Below, piece after piece: positions 26,420 to 35,522 of a stretch of DNA of 64,000 bases. Where the stretch lies: assembly GCF_030316825.1 (NCBI RefSeq), contig NZ_JASZYU010000003.1, forward strand, positions 558,001-622,000. The letters run 5' to 3'. Every line of letters starts with the position of its first letter. The first letter of the stretch is position 1. Under the pieces are notes generated by a model. That model saw only the letters and a list, made by a program, of their open reading frames with translations, made no database searches and was not told the origin of the DNA. The position numbers were made by a program, and so were the translations under genes. This stretch comes from Variovorax fucosicus. Lineage in GTDB: Bacteria > Pseudomonadota > Gammaproteobacteria > Burkholderiales > Burkholderiaceae_C.

Positions 26420-27067
26420 ATGAAACTGCTGCACGTCGATTCCAGTGTCCTGGGCACCAACTCGGTTTCCCGCCTGCTGACGGCCGAAGTGGTCGCCGAA
26501 TGGCGCAAGAGCCATCCCGACACCACGGTCGACTATCTCGACCTCGCGGTCGACACCCCCAACCATTTCAGCGCCGATGCGCTCGCCATCAAGGTCGGGG
26601 TGCAAGCCGAGCCGACCGAAGCGCAGCGCCTTGAAAACAGCGTGTCGGAAAAGCTGGTGACCCAGTTCCTCGCGGCCGACGTGATCGTGGTCGGCGCCCC
26701 GCTCTACAACTTCAGCGTGCCAAGCCAGCTCAAGGCCTGGATCGACCGCCTGGCCCAGATCGGCCGCACCTTCAAGTACACCGACAAGGGCCCGGTCGGC
26801 CTGGCCGGCGGCAAGACCGTGATCGTGGTGTCGACCCGCGGCGGCGCCTACTCGACCAGCGAAGGCGGCCGTGCGATGGAACACCAGGAGAGCTACCTCC
26901 AGGTGGTCTTCGGCTTCTTCGGCATCACCGACGTGCGCTTCGTTCGCGCCGAAGGCTTGGCCATGGGCGACGCGCCCAAGGCCGCGGCGCTGGCCGCTGC
27001 GCGCGGCGACATCGGTGGGGCAGTCGACAAGGCCGCCAACCAGGACGTGGCCGCCCTCGCCGCCTGA
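26420..27067 (+). CDS. azoR: FMN-dependent NADH-azoreductase
   Basis: AzoR is a flavodoxin-fold quinone reductase that also cleaves azo bonds; in vivo it probably guards against quinone and thiol-specific stress. The 215-residue protein shows MKLLHVDSSVLGTNSVSR (FMN phosphate loop), the FMN-contacting PLYNFSVPSQLKAWIDRL and the loop VVSTRGGAYST. It ends with an Ala-rich tail. A GAGAG tract precedes the ATG. It is divergent from a LysR gene and followed by a strong hairpin. Confidence 0.94.
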   Translation: MKLLHVDSSVLGTNSVSRLLTAEVVAEWRKSHPDTTVDYLDLAVDTPNHFSADALAIKVGVQAEPTEAQRLENSVSEKLVTQFLAADVIVVGAPLYNFSVPSQLKAWIDRLAQIGRTFKYTDKGPVGLAGGKTVIVVSTRGGAYSTSEGGRAMEHQESYLQVVFGFFGITDVRFVRAEGLAMGDAPKAAALAAARGDIGGAVDKAANQDVAALAA

Positions 27068-27085
27068 GCGTCGCCCGCCCGCTCC

Positions 27086-27115
27086 CGCAAAAGCCCGCGC
27101 ATGCGGGCTTTTGCG
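27086..27115 (+). terminator. Rho-independent-type hairpin after azoR
   Basis: A perfect 13-bp stem (CGCAAAAGCCCGC paired with GCGGGCTTTTGCG) flanks a GCAT loop, 18 nt after the azoR stop. The T-run lies inside the stem, so it can act on either strand in the style common in Burkholderiales. Confidence 0.8.
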
Positions 27116-27194
27116 TTGGTGTTTCTGCGCCGTTCGCGCCGATCGACTACAACGGCACTGAACGGGCAGCGCAACGCCCGCAGGAGCAGTGAAG

Positions 27195-28139
27195 ATGAGA
27201 TTTCTGGTCGTGGGCGCGGGCGCGCTCGGTGGTTACTTCGGCGGCCGCTTGCTGCAGGCCGGGCAGGACGTGTGCTTTCTGCTGCGCCCCCGCCGCGCCG
27301 CCCAACTGGCCGCAAGCGGGCTCGTCATCAAGAGCCCCGCGGGCAATGCCCACATCCCCGCGCCACCCCATGTGCTGTCCGACGACATCGAGGCCCCTTT
27401 CGATGTCGTCATCGTCGGCTGCAAGGCCTACGACCTCGCGCAGACCATGGACTCCTTCGCCGCCGCGGTCGGGCCTGACACCGTGATCATCCCCCTGCTC
27501 AACGGCATGCAGCACCTCGACGCGCTGGCCGAACGTTTCGGCCGCGCGAAAGTGCTGGGCGGGCTTTGCCTGATCTCGGCGGTGCTCGACGACGCCGGCA
27601 CCGTCCTGCACCTGAACGACATGCACGCGCTGAACTTCGGCGAACTCGACGGCGGCCGCTCGGCCCGTGTCGACGCGATCGCCGCGGCGTTCGCGACCGC
27701 CAATTTCAGCAGCACCGCGAGCGACAGCATTTTGCAGGCGATGTGGGAAAAATGGATGTTCATCGCCTCGCTCGCAGGCATCACGACCCTGATGCGCTCG
27801 TGCGTCGGCGACATCGTGAGCGCGGGCGGCAAGGACCTGGCGCTGGCGCTGCTGGACGAATGTGCTGCCATCGCCGCGCACAACGGCTTTGCGCCGAGCG
27901 CAGCGTCGCTCGAGCGCGGCCGCGCGATGGTGAGCGCGCCGGCCTCGCCCCTCACGGCCTCGATGTTCAAGGACATCGAGCGCGGCGCGCCGACCGAAGC
28001 CGACCACATCCTCGGCGACCTGCTGAGCCGGGGCGCGCAGGGTCAGCAGCCGGACCGGTCGGTGCTGCGGATCGCGTATGCGCACCTCCAGACCTACGAG
28101 GCGCGACGTTCGCGCGAGGAAGCCGCGCGGGCAGCTTGA
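27195..28139 (+). CDS. panE: Ketopantoate reductase family (2-dehydropantoate 2-reductase)
   Basis: The 314-residue NADPH-dependent reductase belongs to the ApbA/PanE family, which makes pantoate for coenzyme A. MRFLVVGAGALGGYFGGRL holds the dinucleotide motif GAGALGG at 7-13. The catalytic lysine lies in MWEKWMFIASLAGITTLMR and the substrate-binding segment is SMFKDIERGAPTEADHI. The family is broad and burkholderial genomes hold several paralogs acting on other 2-oxo acids, so panE function is probable, not certain. The ATG at 27195 is chosen because GGAG lies 8 nt upstream; a GTG at 27189 is too close. It converges with the large fusion gene. Confidence 0.85.
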   Translation: MRFLVVGAGALGGYFGGRLLQAGQDVCFLLRPRRAAQLAASGLVIKSPAGNAHIPAPPHVLSDDIEAPFDVVIVGCKAYDLAQTMDSFAAAVGPDTVIIPLLNGMQHLDALAERFGRAKVLGGLCLISAVLDDAGTVLHLNDMHALNFGELDGGRSARVDAIAAAFATANFSSTASDSILQAMWEKWMFIASLAGITTLMRSCVGDIVSAGGKDLALALLDECAAIAAHNGFAPSAASLERGRAMVSAPASPLTASMFKDIERGAPTEADHILGDLLSRGAQGQQPDRSVLRIAYAHLQTYEARRSREEAARAA

Positions 28140-28185
28140 CGCTAGACGACGGCCGGCAGCGCCTTGCGCCCGCGAGGGTGGCGCG

Positions 28186-31100
28186 TCACGGCCGCGCCGA
28201 TGGCGCGCGCGCAAAGCGGGCAGGCCCTTCGACCTTCCAGCTTCGATCGCCGGCCGGGTCGAGACTGCGCGTGCAGCGGGTCGTGCCGCCCTCGAGGTCG
28301 AGCGTGACGCTGATCTGCCAGTGCGCGCCGCGGTCACGGTCGACCAGCACAACCGCATAGCCATCCCGCGCGCCGACTGCTGCCGTCACCATCGTGGCCC
28401 GCAGCGTGGCGGTCGGGAAGCGCACCTCGAGCAGCCCGTCGAGCCAGAACTCGTCGGGCCGCGCATTGACGAAGGGCCAGGGTGCATACAGGCCGGAAGA
28501 CACGATCGAGATCACCTCCACCGGACCGGACGCGCCTTCGAGCCACAGGCTCGAAACGCTCGACATGTGCCGGTCGCCCGAAAGGATCACGACGTTGCGC
28601 GCGCTGCTGTCGCGCAGCAGCTCCAGCAGGGCCTGCTGCGACGCGGGGTAGCCGCTCCAGTCGTCCAGCCCGAGCCGCTCGGCGGGGTCGCCGAATGCTG
28701 CCGCCCGCGGCAGCGGGAACAGCGCCACTGGCGAGACCACGAACTTGGGCAAGTCTGCAGGTGATGCCTCCAGCCACGTCCGGAGGTCGTCCATGCTGGA
28801 GGGAGTGCGGATGGCCGCCCGATGCAGCGGCTTTGCGCTGCCGGTGTTGCGCAGCGCGCGGCGCTCGCGCAGGCTGCGCGTGTCGAGCATGGAGAACGGA
28901 AAACCGGCGGGCGCGATCCGGTAGTCGAACGGGCGCTGGTCGGTCGAGTCCGGCCTCGCACCGTGCACCAGCTTGTGCTGCTGCGCGGCATAGGCGCCAA
29001 GCGCGGCGGCGGTTCCCGGCTCGCCGTACGGGTCGTCCCCCGGCTCCCAATCGTCCATCACCTCGTGGTCGTCGAGCAGCGGGTAGCAAGGCATCGACGC
29101 CGCCACCTCGCGCAGCGCCTGCAACCCGAAGTTCAGTGCATACGCCTGGCCGACGTCGTCGCCGCCCGCAGGCACGAACAGTCCCGCGGACTGATCCACG
29201 TACACCTGATCCCCCACGAGCAGGAGCAGTTGCGGCTTGGCCGTCGCGGACGAAGCCTCCAGCCGCCTGGCCAGCCGTGCCATGGAGGCCTGCGCGGGCA
29301 GCCGGTCGACCAGCCCGGGCACGTACTGGCAACTCGCCAGCGCGAAGCACAGCGATGCCTGCGCGGGGCTTTCGGCCGGCTGTGCCGCACCGGTCCATGC
29401 GGCATCGAGGCGGATCACCGCAGACGCAAGCTGCTGCACGCTCGCGCTGGCGAGCCTGCGCTCGACCTGCTCGCGGATCTCGTCGATCGGCGCGCGATCC
29501 GGCTGCGCGAACAGCGTGCCGGCCAGCCTGGCACCCAGGATGTCGACCGCGGTGCGGTCCACCGGCAGGTCGTCGTGCGCGGTGAGCACGGCAAAGCCCT
29601 GGTAGTCGCCCAGGCGCGCGTCGAACAGCTCGACATGCAGTGCTTCGTGCAGCAGCGTCTCGCGCGTGGCCTCCATCGCCACCATCGACGCGGTATCGAA
29701 GTTCCACCGCTCCCCTTCGCGCCGTGCCGGCACGAACACCACGCAGCGGGCGGTGGCATGGGCCGGTGGCGGACGCAGCGCCAGCCGGCAGTGCAGCTTG
29801 CCCGGCTGGTCGGCGTGCCGGGCCACATGGCCGAGCCAGGGGCCGGTCGCGGGCAAGCGCGCAACCCAGTCGGGCGGGTTCGGGCTGCCGGATCCCGGCA
29901 ACGTGCGGAAGTCGTCCAGGAAGCCGACGATGCGCGGGAACACGTCTTCGCAGGCCTTCTCGCCGATCAGCGTGTCCTGGTGACCGTACTCGCCGAGCAC
30001 CAGCAACCGGCGCGGTGTGCCCTGCCCCAGCGCGAGATCGCCCTCGGGCGGCTCGGGCGGCTTCTGGGGCAGGCCGCCGTCCTTGCCGAACACGCGCTTG
30101 AGCAGCCAGAAGCTGTCGTACGAACCGCGCCAGTCGAACACGGCGTTCTGCCGCCCATGAAGCAGCAGCAACGGAAAACCGAAGCGTTCGGCGAGGCGCT
30201 CGAAGGCGACGGCCTGGTTCTGCCCACCGGCATCGGTCAGAACCTGCTCGCGCGCGTAGTGGGCCACCTGCGCCAGACCCCGCACCATCACGAAGCCATA
30301 GATTGCGTCGAGCGCCTGCAGCGTTGCGTCGCCGACGTTCCGCAACCGCATGGTCTGGCCGAAGATGGCATCGGCGCGGTGCCGCACGACGGCGAAGCCG
30401 GGCACGCTCTTGAGGCGTCCGGCCTCGCCGTCGCCGTCGGGATAGGGAAAGGTCGCGAGCAACCCGTCGACGAGGAAACTCATCGACGGGCTGAGTCCGG
30501 CCGGCCGCGTGTCGAACTGCTCGACGCCGATGTACTGCTGCAGGTAGCTGGCGACGAAACCGCGGAAGCGGTTGAAACCCGTCGCGCGAACCAGCGGCCC
30601 GACCTGCGAGAGCACGACCGCACCGATGCGTTCGTGCAGATCCGGCGAACGCAGCACGGCCACGCTGAACATGGCCGCCCCGATGCAATGGGCCACCACG
30701 TCGACCTTGCCGTCGCCGGAATCCGCATAGGCCCGGCGCAGAGTCTCGATGGCATCGGGAATGTCGGCCATCGCGACCTCGTCGAACGACCAGTAGCGCC
30801 GCGGGCCGGTGAATCCGATGCTGGTTCGCAGGTCGAGCACCCACACGTCGCGCCCCGCATCGAGCAGCGCCGCCACCAGGTTGCCCGGAATGCTCTCGTG
30901 CGCGAAGGTCGAACCGCTCGCGCCGTAGCCGTGGATCAGCAGCATGGGCCGGGTGCCGGTGCGCCGCAGCGGCGGCCGGTAGCGCGACAACAGCCGCTGC
31001 ACCGGCGGACGGGCGTCCGCAACTGCGGCTGCGGCTGCGGCCGCTGCCGGCTCGACCGGGAACCGGACCGGCTCAACCGCGCCGACCGCTCCCGGCAGCC

Positions 31101-33735
31101 GCTGTTCAACGCGCTTGTTCTGGTCGGGCGGCGGCAGGAAGTCGAGCAAGTGGATCTGCAGCACGACGCGCAGCACCCACAGCGCGAGTTCGATCAGGTC
31201 ACCGAGCTGGTTCGGTTGATCCTCCTGCTGCTCGATGCGCAGCAGCGGTTGCAGCTTCTCGACGAAATAGGAGGGATCGAGCACCAGCCGGCCGAGCTGC
31301 TCCGGGCCGGCGGGTCGCATCAGCTCGAGCTCGCCCTCGCTCAACTGCCGCCATGGGTTGCCGCCTTCGACAAATTCGATGCGCTTGGTCAGGCGCAGGC
31401 GATCGCCCGGGCGGAGCGGCGCGCCGCTCGGGGCCGCCAGCACCGTCCAGTCGTACTGGATCAGGCGGACCGCGCCCAGATGCGAGCACAGCGCGAGCAG
31501 GTCGCTTGTACTCTCGCTCGAAAGGTCGCCGGTACCGATCAGCTTGCCCAGCTTGCTGCGCGCGAGTTGATGCGTGCGCAGGATGCGCACGACGCCATCG
31601 GACTTCTCGCGCACCAGGATCGAGGCCACGCCTTCGCAATGCGCCTCGGGAGCATCGTCACCCCGGCCGAGGCGCACGACCGCGGTCTGCTTCAGTGCCC
31701 TCGGCAGGGTGCGAAGCGACTGGATCTCGGCCGGTTCGAAGAGCACCTCGGCAGAGAGATCGAAGTCGCTGCCGGCGATGCGGACGCGTCCCGTCATACG
31801 CTCCTGCATCGAGACGACCGTCTTTGCCGGCGCGCGCGGACGGGTCAGGTCGCGCCGCAAGGGGCGCTCCGACGCGGCCGGCTGCGTCGCCTCGAGCAGT
31901 TCCAGATCCCAGTCTTCGGCCAGCATCGGGATCGCGCGTTCGGCCAGCGCCGCGATCGTCAGCGAAGGGTTGATGCCGAGCGAAACGGGCACGATCGAGC
32001 CATCGAGCACGGCCAGCCCGCACAGCGGCACCTGCGTGGCGCCCGCGCTGCTGTAGACACGGCCCCAGCCATCCACCACGCCGGTTTCTCGGTGATCCGA
32101 CATGCGGCAGCCACCCAGCGGGTGAACCGTCGTCACCGCGCCCAGCGCCGGCGGCGGATCGCCCAGCACCTGGAACGGCGGCAGCGGGCTCCACAACGGA
32201 TTCGGCAGCACGCGTCCACCCAGCCCGTGAAAGGCGTCGTGCGCGGCGTGCAGGGCAGTCATCTGCGCCTGGAACACCGGGTGCTCCGCGACTTCGTCCC
32301 ACTCGATGCGAACCTGCGCATCGGCCAACGGCATGTCGTCCCCGGTGAAGCGGATCGCGCCACCGGCCCCGTCGTCACCCATCATTCCGTAGACCGGCGT
32401 GCGGCGCAGAACCTCGTCGTCCACGCCGAGCGGGTCGGGCTTCTGCTCGTCCGGCGCGTGGAGGTCGAGATCCATGCGCGCCAGGCCCTGCAGGGCGTCG
32501 GTCGTTGCCACCACTTCGGCGAGCAGGCGCCGCAACGGCGCCGGGATCGCGAACTCTTCGATGACCAGCGGACGCTCCCCTTTTTTCGGGGCCGTCCGCA
32601 ACAGGCCGGTGATGGTCGGCCCGATATGGCGTTCCGCGGGCGCATCGCCCTCCAGCGCGCTAGACAGTGCCTCCTGCTTCTGGTCGCAGGCCACGGCGAT
32701 CATGTCGCCGTTGGTCGAGAAACCGGCACCGAGTGCCTTGTCGGCGACGGGCAAGCCGCCCTGCCTCTTCGAGCGCAGCAGGATCTCGGTGGAGCCCAGC
32801 GTCCCCGCAGCCAGGATCACCCGCTGCGCGCGCAGCACGTAGGGTCTGGCGTTGTCGGTGCGCGCCTTGCGCCGGTCGGTGAAGAAAAACTCGACCGCGT
32901 AGCCGTCCTCCTCGGGCAGCGGCAGGATCCGGTGCACGGTGGCGCCACAGAACAGGCGCGCACCGCGGGCCCGGGCCAGCGCCAGGTAGTTGGTGTCGAG
33001 CGACTTCTTGGCCCGGTGGTTGCAGCCGCTCACGCAGTCGCCGCATTGCAGGCAGGGATGCATCGCCACGTTGGCGGAAGTACGCGTGTGCTCCTTGAAG
33101 GCAATGGCCACCCATGCCTTGCGCCGGGTTCTGGCGCGCATCTGCCGGCCAGCCGCGAGCAGCGAATCCAGTTTGGAAACGCTGTCGGGAATCTGCTCGA
33201 TGCCCAGCATGGCTTCGGCCCGGGCATAGTGCGGCGCGAGCGACTGCCGGTCGATGCCGGCGGGCCATGCCGACCCGGCGAATGCGTCCTGGGTCGCACG
33301 CTCCATCACCGCTGCATTGATCAGCGAGCCGCCGCCCAGCCCGCTGCCGAGCAGTGCGTTGACCTTGCCGCCAAGCCGGATGTCGAACAATCCCGACGCA
33401 TTGCCGCGCGCCGGTTGTCCGTCCCCGCGACTGAAGCGCACGTGCCCCGGCAGTTCGCCGAAGGTGGCCGGAAACTCGCCCGGCAGGTATTCATTGCCGC
33501 GCTCCAGCACATAGACCCGGACCGGTGGCTTCGGGGTTTCGTCGGCCGGGGAGCTGCAAGGCCGTGCACCCGCCAGCCGCGCCGCCGCGACCGCGCCGCC
33601 GTAACCGCTTCCGATCACCAGCACCTCGCAATGCAGCGCACCGGGCGGTGCCACCTCGACTTCCTGGACGAGCACTTCGGCCGCCTCCGAAATCCACCGA
33701 TGCCCGCCATCGGCGCGGCCGTTGCCGTTCTTCAT
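28186..33735 (-). CDS. Three-part fusion: GMC-type oxidoreductase, alpha/beta hydrolase, PhoD-like metallophosphatase
   Basis: One open frame of 1849 residues. Residues about 35-625 are a GMC/cholesterol-oxidase-like FAD domain: FAD motif GSGYGG at 42-47, a ferredoxin-like cysteine set at 228, 231, 234 and 238, and the active-site pair His538 (VHPLGGC) and Asn589 (SLGINPSLT). A linker includes a poly-Ala run near 900. Residues about 925-1280 are an alpha/beta hydrolase: oxyanion HGYGASG at 935, elbow AHCIGA with Cys1017 in place of Ser, and His1252. Residues about 1290-1840 are PhoD-like: ASCQY (Cys1469), LVGDQVYVD (Asp1509), DDHEVMDDW (His1557) and LSGDRHMS (His1723). No signal peptide. Its ATG overlaps the kinase stop by 4 nt. 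Substrate unknown. Confidence 0.85.
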   Translation of the reverse strand: MKNGNGRADGGHRWISEAAEVLVQEVEVAPPGALHCEVLVIGSGYGGAVAAARLAGARPCSSPADETPKPPVRVYVLERGNEYLPGEFPATFGELPGHVRFSRGDGQPARGNASGLFDIRLGGKVNALLGSGLGGGSLINAAVMERATQDAFAGSAWPAGIDRQSLAPHYARAEAMLGIEQIPDSVSKLDSLLAAGRQMRARTRRKAWVAIAFKEHTRTSANVAMHPCLQCGDCVSGCNHRAKKSLDTNYLALARARGARLFCGATVHRILPLPEEDGYAVEFFFTDRRKARTDNARPYVLRAQRVILAAGTLGSTEILLRSKRQGGLPVADKALGAGFSTNGDMIAVACDQKQEALSSALEGDAPAERHIGPTITGLLRTAPKKGERPLVIEEFAIPAPLRRLLAEVVATTDALQGLARMDLDLHAPDEQKPDPLGVDDEVLRRTPVYGMMGDDGAGGAIRFTGDDMPLADAQVRIEWDEVAEHPVFQAQMTALHAAHDAFHGLGGRVLPNPLWSPLPPFQVLGDPPPALGAVTTVHPLGGCRMSDHRETGVVDGWGRVYSSAGATQVPLCGLAVLDGSIVPVSLGINPSLTIAALAERAIPMLAEDWDLELLEATQPAASERPLRRDLTRPRAPAKTVVSMQERMTGRVRIAGSDFDLSAEVLFEPAEIQSLRTLPRALKQTAVVRLGRGDDAPEAHCEGVASILVREKSDGVVRILRTHQLARSKLGKLIGTGDLSSESTSDLLALCSHLGAVRLIQYDWTVLAAPSGAPLRPGDRLRLTKRIEFVEGGNPWRQLSEGELELMRPAGPEQLGRLVLDPSYFVEKLQPLLRIEQQEDQPNQLGDLIELALWVLRVVLQIHLLDFLPPPDQNKRVEQRLPGAVGAVEPVRFPVEPAAAAAAAAVADARPPVQRLLSRYRPPLRRTGTRPMLLIHGYGASGSTFAHESIPGNLVAALLDAGRDVWVLDLRTSIGFTGPRRYWSFDEVAMADIPDAIETLRRAYADSGDGKVDVVAHCIGAAMFSVAVLRSPDLHERIGAVVLSQVGPLVRATGFNRFRGFVASYLQQYIGVEQFDTRPAGLSPSMSFLVDGLLATFPYPDGDGEAGRLKSVPGFAVVRHRADAIFGQTMRLRNVGDATLQALDAIYGFVMVRGLAQVAHYAREQVLTDAGGQNQAVAFERLAERFGFPLLLLHGRQNAVFDWRGSYDSFWLLKRVFGKDGGLPQKPPEPPEGDLALGQGTPRRLLVLGEYGHQDTLIGEKACEDVFPRIVGFLDDFRTLPGSGSPNPPDWVARLPATGPWLGHVARHADQPGKLHCRLALRPPPAHATARCVVFVPARREGERWNFDTASMVAMEATRETLLHEALHVELFDARLGDYQGFAVLTAHDDLPVDRTAVDILGARLAGTLFAQPDRAPIDEIREQVERRLASASVQQLASAVIRLDAAWTGAAQPAESPAQASLCFALASCQYVPGLVDRLPAQASMARLARRLEASSATAKPQLLLLVGDQVYVDQSAGLFVPAGGDDVGQAYALNFGLQALREVAASMPCYPLLDDHEVMDDWEPGDDPYGEPGTAAALGAYAAQQHKLVHGARPDSTDQRPFDYRIAPAGFPFSMLDTRSLRERRALRNTGSAKPLHRAAIRTPSSMDDLRTWLEASPADLPKFVVSPVALFPLPRAAAFGDPAERLGLDDWSGYPASQQALLELLRDSSARNVVILSGDRHMSSVSSLWLEGASGPVEVISIVSSGLYAPWPFVNARPDEFWLDGLLEVRFPTATLRATMVTAAVGARDGYAVVLVDRDRGAHWQISVTLDLEGGTTRCTRSLDPAGDRSWKVEGPARFARAPSARP

Positions 33736-35522
33736 GTGCAGCTCCCGACCGGGTGGCCAGCCACCCTCAGGCCCCGATCGATCTCCGCAACGAGCGCACG
33801 GCCCAGGGCGTTGTCGTCGACGGGCTTGCGCAACAGCGGCAGCGCCTGCTGCCGGGCCGTCTCGATCAGGGCCTGATCGGTGTCGGCCGTGACGATGACC
33901 ACCGGCAGCCCGGACTGCGCGCCGCGCAGCGACTCGACCGCCTCGAAGCCCGAGTGCCCTTCGCCCAGCCGGTGGTCGACCACCGCGACATCGGGCCTGC
34001 TTTCGCCGAGGTGGCGCAGCGCCTCCGCGATCGTGGCGGCCGACAGTACGCGGCACCCCATCGCGCCGAGCGCATTGAGGTAGGCGCCGCGCACCATCGG
34101 GTCGTCTTCGAGCACCAGCACGCAACGTCCGGCCAGGTTCCACGGCAGGCGCGCGTCTTCGCCCTCCGCGTCGGCGCCCGAGGCGCGCGGCAAGCCGAGG
34201 CGAAAGCTGGCGCCCATGCCCGGGCTTGATTCGAGCGCGACCGACACTTTCAGCAGTTCCGCCATGCGGCGCACGATGCCGAGGCCCAGCCCGTGCCCCG
34301 CCGCCGGCACAGCGCTGCGGCCCTGCAACTGAACCAGGTCTTCGAACACGAGCCGGTGGTGTTCGGGCGCGATGCCCGGACCGCTGTCGCGCACCGTGAC
34401 ACCGACCTCGGCATCGCGCTCGTCGACCCGCACCTCGACCTTGCCGCCTTCGGGCGTGAACTTGATCGCGTTGTCGACCAGGTTGGCAAGCATCCGCCGC
34501 AACAGGTCGGGGTCGGTGTACACGGCCAGGCCCACCGGGCATGCCGTCTGCACCTCGATCCGGCGTGCCGCCGCGGTGGCGCCGAAGCCGCCCGTCACGG
34601 CGGCAACGAGCCGATCGAGCCGCACCCGTTTCGGCTGGGGCACGACCACGCCGGCGTCGAGCTTGGACACATCGAGCAGCGCGTCGAGCATGCTGCGCAG
34701 TTGCTCCAGGCTGATGTCCACGACCTCGACGATCGCCTGCGCGTCCGGCGCCATGGGCACATGGCGCAGCGCACCGACGTTGAGCGCCATCGCTTGCAGC
34801 GGCTGCCGCAGGTCGTGGCTGGCGGTGGCCAGGAAGCGGCTCTTGTCGTTGTTGGCCTGCACCGCGGCATCGCGCGCGATGGCCAGTTGGGCCCGTTCGA
34901 ACTCCAGCGTGGTGGCCAGCGCCTGGTTCTCGAGCCGGATGCCGAACGACTCGTCGAAGGTCTGCAGGTTGCGCTTCGCGAACCGGATCTGCACGCCGAA
35001 GAACATCAGCACCAGCGCCCCGACGCCCCAGCCGAGCCAGCTGCCGGCCAGCATCCACATCGCAGCGGTGGGCACGAAGAGCAGGCCCGCATAGGCGAGG
35101 AAAGCGGGCAACACGGTCGCGCTGGTGGAGACGGCACCCGCGCCCCAGGAAACCAGAATCATGGTGAGCACGGCGTCGAGCGTCGGATCGAGCCAGGCCA
35201 TGAAGAATGCCGCCGACCCGTTGCAGGCACCGATCAGCACGTTCCAGCGCACGGTGGCGCGCAGGCGCCGGGCGATCGGCTGTGCACGGTCTCGCGCCAT
35301 GCGCGCCAGCGCAGCGGCGCGCCACTCCCGGCTCGCGATCACCGCCACGAACCAGCCGGCCACCAACGGCGCGGGCACGGCCTGCCAGGCAATGGCGGCG
35401 ACGACGGTCGCGGTCAGCAGGATCTGCCAGCGCAAGCCCACGGCCTGCTCCGCCACCACCTGGAGGCGACGCTCGTCCAGCTCGGCGGACGCCTCTGCCA
35501 GCGGTGCGGCCGGGGCGTTCAT
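33732..35522 (-). CDS. Hybrid sensor histidine kinase with C-terminal receiver
   Basis: The 596-residue membrane kinase has about five or six hydrophobic segments between residues 33 and 178 and no recognisable periplasmic or PAS sensor. A short coiled linker leads to the HisKA domain with His236 in FLATASHDLRQPLQA. The HATPase_c has Asn351 (LANLVDNAIKF), DSGPGI at 379 and GHGLGLG near 410. The C-terminal receiver (about 466-585) has acidic Asp473/474, phosphoacceptor Asp516 (VAVVDHRLG) and Lys566. The ATG at 35522 overlaps the response-regulator stop by 4 nt and its stop overlaps the fusion gene by 4 nt. It presumably phosphorylates the adjacent regulator; no Hpt domain is visible. Confidence 0.92.
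   Translation of the reverse strand: MNAPAAPLAEASAELDERRLQVVAEQAVGLRWQILLTATVVAAIAWQAVPAPLVAGWFVAVIASREWRAAALARMARDRAQPIARRLRATVRWNVLIGACNGSAAFFMAWLDPTLDAVLTMILVSWGAGAVSTSATVLPAFLAYAGLLFVPTAAMWMLAGSWLGWGVGALVLMFFGVQIRFAKRNLQTFDESFGIRLENQALATTLEFERAQLAIARDAAVQANNDKSRFLATASHDLRQPLQAMALNVGALRHVPMAPDAQAIVEVVDISLEQLRSMLDALLDVSKLDAGVVVPQPKRVRLDRLVAAVTGGFGATAAARRIEVQTACPVGLAVYTDPDLLRRMLANLVDNAIKFTPEGGKVEVRVDERDAEVGVTVRDSGPGIAPEHHRLVFEDLVQLQGRSAVPAAGHGLGLGIVRRMAELLKVSVALESSPGMGASFRLGLPRASGADAEGEDARLPWNLAGRCVLVLEDDPMVRGAYLNALGAMGCRVLSAATIAEALRHLGESRPDVAVVDHRLGEGHSGFEAVESLRGAQSGLPVVIVTADTDQALIETARQQALPLLRKPVDDNALGRALVAEIDRGLRVAGHPVGSCT

Noticed and set aside
31018..31057. CTGCGG-type triplet tract as a microsatellite or phase-variation site
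   Set aside because: It encodes a poly-Ala linker in frame and is short and imperfect; slippage in multiples of three would only change linker length.
28822..33876. A very long open frame (over 1600 codons) on the plus strand opposite the fusion gene
   Set aside because: It is an antisense shadow caused by high GC at third positions. Its product is Arg/Gly/His-rich without motifs, while the minus strand encodes three complete enzyme domains.
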